Source of the DNA: Muraenolepis orangiensis
Taxonomy: Eukaryota > Chordata > Actinopteri > Gadiformes > Muraenolepididae
DNA length: 64,000 nt
Assembly: GCA_027704905.1 (NCBI GenBank)
Contig: CM051020.1
Coordinates: 14,443,955-14,507,954, forward strand
Direction: 5' to 3'
Shown here: one piece after another, positions 35,400-48,073 of the stretch
Layout of the letters: every line of letters starts with the position of its first letter
Numbering within the stretch: the stretch's first letter is position 1
Notes under the pieces: model-generated
Told to the model about the DNA's origin: nothing
The model's input: only the letters and a program-made list of their open reading frames with translations
The model's database searches: none
Made by a program: the position numbers and the translations under genes

Positions 35400-35575
35400 G
35401 TACACGCCAAGGCACTACACCTACGCCTACACCTCCACCTGCACCAGGTGGAGGTGTAGGCCCTTACTTGGCGTGGGAACAGGCGCTATGCCTGCACCAG
35501 GTGGAGGTGTAGGCCCTTACTTGGCATGGGAACAGGCGCTACGCCTGCACCAGGTGGAGGTGTAGGCACCTTCCC
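35400..35575. repeat. Roughly 63-bp tandem repeat with internal dyad
   Basis: About 2.5 copies of a unit containing 'ctgcaccaggtggaggtgta' and 'ggcccttacttggc'. The first copy also has its reverse complement (tacacctccacctgca) just upstream. Confidence 0.8.
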
Positions 35576-35955
35576 TCCACTCTCACATGTTGGCATCAAG
35601 AAGCCCTCAGAGAGAGGAATCACACCTCACGGTGAGTGTTAGGGGGAGGGTTGTGTTGATATATGAGAAGATAAAGAGGGAAGGAGAGACAGAATGAAAG
35701 GCTGAAAGAAGAGAAGAAAGATTTCACATAATAACACTCTCAGATGATACAATAGAAGAAAATAATGGAAAGAAGAGATAGATGGAAGAAAGATTGAAAT
35801 ATTAAGAAATATAAAAGATTAGACACAATCTGTCGATGTGTGAGTGTCTGCACATCCACAATGCTCACGCTATGCACATAACTCTAAACGGTTTGGAAGA
35901 CGAAGGTAAACTCCAACATGAGGTTTTTAAAATATGAATGCATACCTGATTATAG

Positions 35956-36073
<118 letters not shown>

Positions 36074-36084
36074 TATAAAAGACA

Positions 36085-36474
36085 TTGCCCACCCCAGCCA
36101 CGAACTGTACTCACTATTACCGTCAGGCAGGCGATACCGCAGTATCAAGTGTCGTACAAATAGGCTTAGAGATAGCTTCCACAGTCAGGCCATCAGGCTG
36201 CTGAACAAGGGCGTATAACATATAACAATGTATATTTTATTACATTGATTTATATATACATATTGCTCTTTTCTGTGCTGATTTTTGCATTTTATAAATT
36301 GCATTTTTTATTTTTATTTTATATTCTTTATTCTATTTTTATTCTATTTTTATCTATTTTTATCTTATTTTATAACTGCTGTCTGTCGTCGGGTATTGCA
36401 CACAAGATTTTCACATCACTGCTTTATACTAAACTGTAAACTGTGAAGTGACAATAAACTTGACTTGACTTGAC

Positions 36475-36475
<1 letters not shown>
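36085..36475 (+). mobile_element. LINE 3' end (L2-like) with TTGAC tail
   Basis: The + strand reads the C-terminal peptide pattern ELYSLLPSGRRYRSIKC and FHSQAIRLLNKG. An AT-rich 3' UTR with an AATAAA follows, then a tandem ttgac tail. It is severely 5'-truncated. Confidence 0.75.
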
Positions 36476-36519
<44 letters not shown>

Positions 36520-36737
36520 TGTTTGTCAGTGTGTGTGTGTGGGTGTGTATGTGTGTGAGTGTGTTTGTGTGTGTGCATGTGTGTAGATAATTCCCTTAAT
36601 GACACAGTTAACTGAGATGAACTTTGGGCTTGATCCAGAAAAGTTACTTACAAACCAGTTTCTGGTGGAGGACAAAGCGGTTTCCATGGCAACCTTTTCT
36701 CATTCATGTCCAAAGACTGAAAGGATCAATTCCACTT

Positions 36738-36798
<61 letters not shown>

Positions 36799-37409
36799 TG
36801 TGTGTGTGGTGTGTTTGTGTGTGTGTGTTGTATGTGTCTGACTGAGTCGTTTCACTGACTAAATCAAAACACACACACACACAGTGGTCAGATTAATTGT
36901 ATTAATAAAATGGAATTGAATACAATTTAATACAATTTAAATAAAATGAATAAATGAGAATGGTATCTGTGTTGTTATCTGTTCTATTACAGTGTTACGT
37001 TGATTTGTTTGTCTTTCTTGGTCCATGCACTACGCATTTGAGGTGTTTTGTGTTGGAAAAACAATGCAACCAATCAGATATCTTTCTGGGTTGCTGGGAA
37101 GAATATCCTTCAACCAAAGTATTCCCGATTGCTTTGGCCCTTAGACTGAATGAGAGCGTACGTTTGGATTGACAATTTGATCAACCAATCATATAGTGAT
37201 TTGTAGCCAATGGGCGTATTCTTTCAGATTTCCCCACAGTTCTATAGTACGCTAGAAGGTCCTTCGAGGCAGAGCTAGCTTAGTGCTACGTTGGTTTTTT
37301 TCTACGTAGGTTTTTAACGTTGAAATGGCAACAGGTGAAGATGATGTTGTTGCGGAATTGTTGTTAGTACCCTTTTCAAGACGACCATTCAGTGTAAAGA
37401 TGGACATTA

Positions 37410-37625
37410 TAAAAAAGTTGTAACGATCCCCGTCACCACTGCATCTGCGGAAAAAACATTTTAATATTATAAAAACATATGGAGGAACAGAACAGGACAA
37501 TCTCGACTGCATTAGCTTCCATAGCTATTGAAAGGCAACTTATTTTGGATCTGAAAAGCAGTGATCAGCTTTATGACCGGGTTATCGATCCATCCAGAAG
37601 GACAGGAGAATGGATTTGGTCTTTC
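37410..37625 (+). mobile_element. Decayed hAT dimerisation-domain relic
   Basis: Frames read TIPVTTASAEKTF, then after a stop YYKNIWRNRTGQSRL, then in another frame ALASIAIERQL and DQLYDRVID. This resembles the C-terminal domain of hAT transposases. Several frame changes are present. Confidence 0.45.
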
Positions 37626-37810
37626 ATCATTGGTGAGTGAGACTCATTTGTCTTTGCTGGTTTTGTCTCAGTGTTGCATCTCGCTGGGCTGGTTGTTGCA
37701 TTTTGTTTCCACACACTTGTTGACTGATTAATTAATGGCTGTCTTGAATTTGTTAAGTATTGTTGTGCATTTAAATTTAGAGTTTTGACTTGATCTTTCT
37801 TTGCATCGCT

Positions 37811-38168
37811 TAACGTGAAAAGACTTAACGTAACTAAGAGTTACAAAACCGCGATCAATAATCACCAAATTTCTCTGACATATGTCTTGTCATTAGCACT
37901 CACCTGTCAAAATATCTAAACTTAAATCCTCCCATTATGGACGTTATGTGACATTAAGTGTTTTCCTCTCTATTGAACCAGTAAGGAAAAGTCTTAACGC
38001 AGCTTTATGAGAGGAAAACACTTAATGTAACATAACTTCCGTAATAGTAGGATTTAGGTTTTGATACTTTGACATGTGAAAGTGCTAATGACAAGACATA
38101 TGCCAGAGACATTTGGTGATTATTGATCGCTGTTTTGGAACTTTATGTTACGTTAAGCCTTTTCACGT
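37811..38168. repeat. Foldback palindrome with roughly 160-bp arms
   Basis: The left arm (about 37811-37975) and right arm (about 38008-38168) are imperfect reverse complements, roughly 85 percent by eye. Both contain 'cttaacgtaac', 'gatcaataatcaccaaat', 'catatgtcttgtcattagca' and 'cattaagtgttttcctctc'. The centre is near 37990. It is probably a foldback or MITE-type element. Confidence 0.85.
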
Positions 38169-38846
38169 ACAGTTTTAGACCGTCCTTTTCATCGATAGCC
38201 TGTGTGTGGTGGTCTGTGTTGTGCTGTTACTTCACTACATGGACACTGCTTTACCAACTATGGTCAACTTGGAAGGAAATTGGCTGCGACAATCAGATCT
38301 TCCTAAATGAGATAACGCATAATGTGACTGCCTCTGTGACGTCTGACTACGAACAACGAACCGGATGAACGAACCGACCAGATAAATAACTCACTCATCA
38401 ACTAACCCACTAACCAACTCACTCACTCTGACTGACTCTAACTGACCCAACGAACAAACAAACAAACTCAGTAACTATAAAAACTCCCAATCTATCCATC
38501 TATCTGTCTGTCTATCTATCTCCCTCTTACCTAACTAACTAACTACCAAACTAACTACCCAACTGTCTAGCCAACTACCCAACTAACTAGCCTACCAGTT
38601 GGTAGTGGTGGTCTGTGGTCCAGACAGACTCTCTCTTCCCGTGTCCAGAGGGCCAATGGAGGGACAGAAGAGGCTTTATATGCTGCTGTTGTCCGAGACC
38701 TCATGGAGACGCACATGACTTCAATTAGGCTGCCGTTGAAACACGGACAGAGTTGGGGACTTTTCACTCAGGCGGTCAGAGCCCAGAGAAACACAGAGCT
38801 TATTACCGCCACAATCAAAGATGGCCCGGAGGTTATGTTTTCACCC

Positions 38847-38886
<40 letters not shown>

Positions 38887-38974
38887 TTTTTGCATTGGGA
38901 GATAGGGCAAATAATCATATCTATTTCACATATTTCCTCTGTTCCTACACCGCTGTGGCATCTCTGGTACAGTG

Positions 38975-39455
38975 CACTAGCAGTGTGGTTGTATGTGTTC
39001 CAAGACCCAGCTCCTCACGGCTCTGGCTCCACAGTGGTGGAATGAACTCCCGTCTCATGTCAGGACGGCAGAGTCCCTCGCTAGCATCCACAAGAGACTC
39101 AAGACCCACCTGTTCAGAGTTCACCTGGACTCTCCATGAACCCTCCTTCTCCTTTGTGAACCCCTAACTTGCTTAAGTCCTGACATTAATAGCTCTTAGC
39201 ATGTTGTATATTCTAGCAAGTGTATATCCTTAATGTTGATAACACGCTCTCACAGCTACTTAAGCAGGTGACCTGGCAGTACCACATTGTGTTATTCATC
39301 TTGTTAACATGAATGCTTGTGAACTGCTCTATTTTTATGTTCACGTACCTCAGCGTTATGCTATTGTCTACTTCAACAAATGTACTCTTGTAAGTCGCTT
39401 TGGATAAAAGCATCTGCCAAATGTCCTAAATGTAAATGTAAATGTAAATGTGTAT
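38975..39455 (+). mobile_element. LINE 3' end with tRNA-free fish tail
   Basis: The peptide pattern TQLLTALAPQWWNELPSHVR and SIHKRLKTHLF is followed by a UTR ending 'gtaagtcgctttggataaaa' and repeated atgtaa. This tail is shared by several fish LINEs and SINEs. Confidence 0.6.
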
Positions 39456-41188
<1,733 letters not shown>

Positions 41189-41502
41189 TGTTGTGCCCAC
41201 GCGCTCTAATTGATCCCAGGTGTTTCCCATCATAATCAGGCCGGCTGAGGCCAATGAACACCTGGGATCTACCCTACTTTAGGCCGTCGAAGACCGACGA
41301 CGGGGCTTACTGTGAACCTTATGGTTCCCCGCCCCCCGGCTCCTAAGACCCTCTCCGCGTTCCACCCTCTGGACCATCTCCCCGTGTCGACCACCCCACG
41401 TAACCTATCCTACCTTGTTGTGTTTTTGAGTTTGTGGAGACCTTTCAGGAAAGACATTTTCTGTTGTTTTGGTTGTCCTGTGTCTCTTCTTCTGGGTCAA
41501 CA
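41189..41502 (+). mobile_element. Truncated LTR, same family as 56249-56756
   Basis: It begins tgttgtgcccacgcgctcta and follows the 3' LTR at 56249 closely, including the dyad cccaggtgtt/aacacctggg. Some internal blocks are missing and the last roughly 50 bp are lost. Confidence 0.75.
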
Positions 41503-41984
41503 ACAGACTGAACTGAAATGTAACACTGAGTCTGTTGACAGAGCAGACTGCTTATTGAGAAAGCTTAGGTCCTTTAATCAGGGTCCCCAGGGTCATGGAA
41601 ACCCTGGAAAGTCATGGAATGGAGTATATTCATTGAAAGTTTTGAAAAAGTCATGAAATTAGATGTATGTAGGGCTAATGAAATTATGTTATTGTGCTCT
41701 TCCATGTATACACTCATGTCAATTCCTGTAGTGTGATACCGTTTCCACTTAAATGGACATAGCCTAACTAGTCCATTAGAAAAGGAACAAAGGTTGTTTA
41801 ATTTTCATTCAATAATTAGGCCCAACCTGTGGATTAACCTATTTTTGTGTACCTTGTGTTGAAAGGTCATGGAACCTTGAAAAGTCATGTAAAAGTTGTT
41901 AGTGTCAGTGTCATAGTAACAACAGAAAGCTATAGTGCACGGGACTTCAGTCAACAGGCTATCAACTATCTTGCGCGGTCAGGG

Positions 41985-42400
41985 GAGGCAAATAATGATT
42001 AAAAACAAATAAATATTTGTCCACTGATCTGTGATAGAAATGTAATTTTTGTATGATTCCAATCATTTTTTGTCAAAATAGCTGAATTTGCGTATTTTCC
42101 TGTTCAAATACGGGGAAATATGCGAAGGGAGGCAGCGACGAGCTGAGCCGAGAAGCCCCTCACTGCAGTGCGCAGTGCGTGGGCGGAGCTCAACACACGA
42201 CGTGTTGCATGCTGCCAATGCGCGGGTAGTAGTTCTGACAGTGAAATGAAAGTAAGTAGCCCTGATATAATTTATTTAATTGTAGCATCCTTTTGCACAT
42301 GTTAGCGTATAGCACTGATGATAAAGCAGAGGCGGGGAGTCCCGCCAGGAGAGAGTTGCAGTAGTCGAGGCGGGTGATGACGAGTGTTAGTTTGTTGTTA
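41985..42400. repeat. Interspersed repeat related to the element at the right window edge
   Basis: 'tgcgtattttcctgttcaaa' and 'cactgcagtgcgcagtgcg' belong to a recurrent fish element. From memory its opposite end is the gcgccgcccc block seen at 63893. Not resolved further. Confidence 0.3.
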
Positions 42401-43560
42401 GTGTTATTATCTGCCCTGTTTTAGAAAATATCTAATTTCTGAGGGGACTGATGTGGCTACAATGCACAGTCGCCGTGCCATGACCTTCACAAGTCGTGGG
42501 TACACTGAAGCCTTGGACTCCCACCAGCTCAGCGGGTCTGCGGTGCTTGGGATAAGAGGCTCCTTCAGATAGGACCTTACTTCCAGCATAGCATCTGCTG
42601 AGGGATTCCTTCTTGCAATGTCTTCTATTGCTCTTGCATCAAAGAGCCTCCAAACAGCAGACATTTGTGGCTCCACTTCTGGTGCCCTTGCTCCCTCTTC
42701 TCCCTCTTGGCCTCCTGGTTGTTGAGCTGGCTGGCTGCTGAGGTCGCATCAAGCTGCTGCTGCTGCTGCTGCTGCTGCTGTTACTCTCTGAAGAGCCTCA
42801 TCAGCGCAGTTATCATTAAAGGCCAGCCTTTTGAACCTTGGATCGAGTACAGTAGATTCTGAGAGGACAGTGTTGTATTCCATTCTGTGGAACTTTCTGT
42901 CCATCGACGTTGAGAGAGCAGTCACCAACTCTGTCACTTTCCTCTTGGTCACTTGTGTCTGGTTGTAGGCTGTGATTTTCAGCTGACCCCTGCAGAGGAG
43001 TAGCATTTTGGAGGATGTTACATAGCAGAATAAAGAGAAAACAGTAACTCAGAAAATTATGCTGGTATATGGACTATGTGGTATATGGACTTTGCTCAGT
43101 TTTTTCTTGTTTAATATTACTGACATTCACATCTGAAATGTTCCTTAATATGTTATTATATAATAATAAATAATATAATGTCAACTGTATCTCTCTGTGC
43201 TGATTTCCACAGTGACCTGCTCAAAGGGTTCCAAAACAGTGCAGGTCTCCTGTAGTGCCTCCCATTCTTCTTGATCCAGAGCATCAATATGTGCATAGAT
43301 AAGGGCCAGGGTAGAGATGATTGCATCCTTTGACTCCAGAACCCGTTTCAGCATGTACAATGTAGAATTCCACCTTGTGACACAGTCTTGCTTGAGCCTC
43401 AGCTCAGGCATATCCATTTGGCGCTGAGTAGACTTCAACTTCTCTGTTGCTCTTGTGCTCTTATGGAAGAATTCTACCATCCCCTTCACTTTGTCAAGAG
43501 TGGGCTTCATGACCTTCAGGGCATCTCTTTTGCCAGTGGTATTGACAGTAATGCTGTTTA
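42401..43560 (-). mobile_element. hAT transposase, 3' half (split by Gypsy insertion)
   Basis: On the minus strand, 43560-43181 reads KGMVEFFHKSTRATEKLKST and LKQDCVTRWNSTLYMLKRVL. Next, 43006-42749 carries TVLDPRFKRLAF and a polyalanine from a GCA/TGC run (42758-42781). Then 42676-42407 holds the hAT C-terminal dimerisation domain (DPLSWWESKASVYPRLVKVM). Introns or indels separate the blocks. The 5' half is at 45192-46079. Confidence 0.75.
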
Positions 43561-45191
43561 AGCCTCGGAAGTCAATACAAGGACATAGGGTGTGATCCTT
43601 CTTTTCAACAAAAAAACCCCCAGAGCCGACGGGAGACGAAGAGGGTCTGATCAGCCTCGCTGCCAGAGAGTTGTGAATGTACGTCTCCATAGTCTCTCTT
43701 TCTGGGCGGGAAAGGTTGTAGAGGCGACTAACCGGCAGAGGAGCGCCGGGAAGGAGGTCAATGGCGCAGTCGTAAGGTATGTGGGGGGGTAGGGAAAGGG
43801 CCTGTTGTTTACTGAATACCTCCCCGATGTCGTGGTAGACGTGGGGAACGGAGGAGAGGTCAGAAGGGCTCGGGACCGGGACAGTGGGGGAATTGCTTGG
43901 GGCTTGCAGACCGGAGGCAGTGGGAGTGGCAGAACACACTCCAGCTGATCACGGAACCTGAGAACCAGTCTATTTGTGGGTTGTGAGTCACGAACCACGG
44001 CAGACCCAATACCACTGGAGTGTGGAGGGCGAGGAGATAATGTTGAAGCGGATGCTTTCCCTATGATTTCCCGACAACACCAACGTGAGGGGTACGGAGC
44101 GGTGTGTGATCCGGGCCAGGAGCTTGCCGTCCAGAGCATTGACATTGAGTGGGGTCTGCAGGGGCTCGGTGGGGATACCGGCCTGTGAGACTAAGGAGGA
44201 GTCGATGAAACTCTCATCGGCGCCCGAGTCTACTAAAGCGCGCACCTGCAGCGCCTCCTTGGACCACAGGAGACATGCGTCGAAGTGCATGCTAGGTGTC
44301 GGGACCGGAGATTGGGTAGAGTTATGGCTCATCAGGGACCCCGCGGTCACTGAAGAGCCCGCTCTTTTGGCCGAAGAGGACAGGTAGAAAAGAGATGGCC
44401 CGTCCGCCCGCAGTTGAGGCATTGCCTCGTCCAGCGTTCCCGTCTCTCCCCGGAGCACCACCTCTCTGCCCAGCTCTCGAACTGAGTCCAATCTGGAATG
44501 CGGATAGGAGCGCGTTGTCGTTCCAGTCGGACTCCAGAGCTAACCGGCGGAACCGGCCTATGTATTCCCGTACACTGAGACTCCCCTCAATTGCAGCAGG
44601 TGTTGTCCGGCCTGTGGTCCCCGTATAGGGTGGTCAAAAACGTGTTTAAGCTCTGTAGCGAGAGCCGTGAATGACTGTGTAGTGGGGAAGCCCTGCTCAT
44701 AGAGAGCGTTGAACATACTGAGTGGGGCTCCCTCCAGCAAATTCACCGTAAACGCAACTCTCGCTGCCCCGCCTCCATAACGTGATGGTTGTGCGTTGAA
44801 CATGAGGTGACATTGGACCAAAAACTCATGGCAGTTGTTGGGGTCTCCAGAATACTTCACCGGAGCTGGGAGATGGGGCTCGGAGTAGCGGAGTAGTGAC
44901 AGGTAGTAGACAGGAGAGTAGTGAGGGACAGGCAAGGGGTCTGGAGACCGGGAAGACGATCAGCGGGGTACCGGCAGGTAGTAGACAGGCGGGTAGTGCG
45001 GGACAGGCGAGGAGTCTAGAAGTAGCCGGGAACGGTTGCATCGAAAGAGAACAACGTACGATCTAGCAATGGTGTTAGGGGACGCCAGGGTACATATACA
45101 CCCAGGTGAGGTGATTGTCATTCGCGGCAATCGCCGACAGGTGTGTAGGTGCGCAGCCAAGACCCGATCCTTGGCCACGCCCCCTGTCACA
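43561..45191 (-). mobile_element. Degenerate Ty3/Gypsy retrotransposon inside the hAT element
   Basis: On the minus strand the order is LTR (45191 to about 44900), a gag-like frame with a capsid-type region (44935-44558), a retropepsin-like frame with ALVDSGADESFIDSSL (44491-43988), and the beginning of reverse transcriptase (DLLPGAPLPVSRLYNLS, IDFRGLNSIT, up to about 43565). The order is that of Gypsy elements. The rest of pol and a second LTR are absent, and frameshifts separate the domains. Confidence 0.8.
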
Positions 45192-46079
45192 CACCGCAAC
45201 ATAGAGATCAAGATTTGTATTATTTTATTTGTTACTTTTCGTTTTTCTGAGCAAAAAGGTCTCAGGGAGTGCTTAGTATTGCCCAAAATATTGTTAATAA
45301 GATTGATATTAAGCAGACAACTGCATAAATAATCTGTTACAAAATAAACAGCTTTGCCTGTAAATTGTTTGCAAAGAAATTAATGTTGCAAGTAGGCCAC
45401 TTTAAGAAACTGGATAACAAAGTGCCAAAGTGAACAATAAAAGGACATTGAAACTGTGTAAACTTTTGTGGCATGAGTCCAGTCAACAGGTTTATCTAGT
45501 CTATTGTTCTTTTAACAAGTTGCTCAGACACACAAGCGTGTTTAGATTTTCCGATGAGAGAGCTGACCTCTTCTTCTGCACATTGTATTCTGTGCAATAT
45601 GGGCCAGCTTACCATGGGCACCTGCGTGTGCTGACCACCACTGTAGAGGACACTCCTCTATGCCAACTCTAGGCTCTGCTCTATACCCGTCTAGGCTTTT
45701 GTCTCCAGCTAGTCTCTTCATCAGACTCAGACTCTGACCCCATCAGTAGGAGGGCCCTCCTTTTCTTTGGTGGCTCTGGTAGAGGCTCTGGCTGTGCTGT
45801 AGGTTGCTGGGCTTTCAGCTCCGCTGTGTTTGCTGGACTGTGTTTGAAATGTCCAACAATTTTACGGCACTTTGCTAAAGCACCATCAAATCCACCGTCG
45901 CGGAGGGAGACAGCAACGGCCCTCTGTATAATGTACGCTATACAGGGCATATGCTCAAAAGGAAGGTTCTTTGCTGCCGCAATCATATTGCGAGTACGAT
46001 GTGTTAAAGTGCAATGTTCCGCCCAGCGCTCCTTGGTGCGTCTCCTCAGTCCTCAGCTGGAAACACTGAGAGGAGCCGT
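45192..46079 (-). mobile_element. hAT transposase, 5' half
   Basis: On the minus strand it encodes NLPFEHMPCIAYIIQRAVAV and CRKIVGHFKHSPANTAELK, typical of ZBED-like hAT transposases. It runs to a low-complexity acidic tract near 45700. The right end adjoins the carboxylesterase exons. Confidence 0.7.
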
Positions 46080-46297
46080 CTAAACCGGATACTATGATTA
46101 ATTAGAGTTATGATAGAATAATAATAAATAGTGAGCGTTAAAGTCTCGAGATTAATCACATGCGTTAACGCGTTAACTTTGACAGCCCTAATTTTAATGT
46201 TATCTTCCACATATCAGGCACATCTTACTTATGTGTAACACAAATCAATAAAACCAATGTTACAATGGTTTGTGTATCTTATTACATTTTTTCTTAG

Positions 46298-46799
46298 ATT
46301 GTGACATTATTTGGTCCAGTGATTGACGGTTCCTTCCTGACTGGACCTCCCGAAGAGGTTCTGAAGAGCGGAGAGTTCCAGAGGGTTCCAATGCTCATAG
46401 GAGTGACCAATCACGAGTTTGGTTGGATGCTTCCTAAGGTGAACTTTAGCAGCATGTTCAGTTAGGTTCAGTGGTTGATGGCAGTGTGGGAGGTAGAGCA
46501 GGTTAGGTTCACCACAAGAGGGTTTAAGGTTGGATCCTTGACTTGACATGATCCTGTCCTTGAGCAAGACACCTAACTAGATATATCTATATACAACTAC
46601 TTTTTTGAAAACATTTTTGACATTTCCATGGCAAAAGAATATCCAAAGACACCAAATTGGACAAATGTGGCCCGATTCTGTTTCCAGATTTACTCATTGG
46701 TTCATGTAATTGTTTTTAAGTTGCTAGGGCCCAGTGGATGGGAGGACGGCATGGAGCAGGAGTGTTCTCTCAGTCATGGACATGTTCTTCCCCTCACAG
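46298..46799 (+). pseudogene. Carboxylesterase (CES family) remnant, two exons with a frameshift
   Basis: Exon 46298-46438 follows ttcttag and ends at gtgaac. It encodes the C-terminal-half CES motif FGPVIDGSFLTGPPEEVL and then GVTNHEFGWMLPK (serine-hydrolase alpha/beta fold). The next exon (46721-46799, after tttttaag) continues in phase as LLGPSGWEDGMEQE. After one extra nucleotide it resumes in a new frame as VLSVMDMFFPSQ before a gtaag donor. No upstream or downstream exons were found, and the left side is occupied by the hAT element. Catalytic Ser/His exons are therefore not visible. It is most likely a broken gene. Copy A has no counterpart. Confidence 0.8.
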
Positions 46800-48073
46800 G
46801 TAAGAAGTGGAGGTCACTCCACAGGTGTGTGAGGACCTTTCTAATGTGCCTTCTGAACTCCCAATTAGCGTAAAGGTGGAAAAATACATTGTTAAAGTAG
46901 CTCAGCACCACCGCCATCTTTGGTGAAACACTGGTAATACAATTAGTATTTCCTGATTGACTGAAATTAGGGATGTCACTATACCGTTTCTGAAAAGACC
47001 CAAGGCACCTGCTGCTAAATCAGAGCACCAAAAACGATTAGTTACGATGTTCTGTGTTTGGTTGTCGTTTAACTTTAGCAGATACTTTGAGCTTTATCCA
47101 AAGCTCTTAGTAATATCATACGAGGACCTTTCTGCTCTGGACTCCCACACCAATAACTACACTATCTCCCTGGGTTTGCTTAATTGTCGAGTTATGTATT
47201 CAACAACTAAACCTCCAAGAAAGAGTTGACATAAAATTCACATGTGATAATGTGTATTACATTACAGTCATTTAGCAGATGCTTTTTTCCAAAGCGACAT
47301 ACAATAAGGTCATTCAACAGGTAGACAAGAGAACTTCAAGTCACCAGAAGTCATAAGTGCATTTCCTTCCTAACAAGCCATAGTAATATAACACAGTTTA
47401 CACATATATAATACATTACACACACACATAGTGCACGTGAGAGGTTAGTAGTTATTCCTGAAAGTGAACTCTAAAGTGCAGATGTCGTGGTGGAGGTGAA
47501 TCCCTGGTTAGTTAAGGTATATATCACAGTAAAAAGGTGAAGTTTTGAGGTGAAGTTATAACACGCAGACGGTATCACAGCCAGGCGGAGGGGCCGGTCA
47601 GGAGCCCGATCGGTCTGGGTGGTTGTGGTACCCGTGGTGTTCGGTGTGAGGATGTGTGGTGTGGTTGTAGTTGGTGGGCGGGTGTGCTTGGTTTGGGCAG
47701 TTACACACGGCGAGGGGTGGAGGGATGATGGGAGTCCATGTGACCTGGGAAAAACCATAGAAGACAATCTACTTCAGCCATCTGATCGTCTAAAATTGTT
47801 TTTATACATATATATATATATATATGTGTCTGAAAAACGATAGGATTGTTTTGTATTGTTTTTACATTTTAATGTTGTCTTTTTCCAAAGTTCCATATAC
47901 TGTACTAATGTATTAAACTAAATGGAAACCTCAAATGTAAATCTCTCACACACACACATCTCATCATTTTCAAAATTAAAATTAAAATTCTTAATCTATT
48001 ACAATTTAAATCTATAGTGGTTTTGTCAAACAACACTTATACACAGCTATATCGCTCAATGTGGACCAAACTT
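46800..48073. other. Spacer and start of the strongly duplicated block (copy B)
   Basis: No gene. From 47131 onward the sequence matches 15934 in copy A, including the reversed LINE/SINE tail at 47252-47780. Confidence 0.6.
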
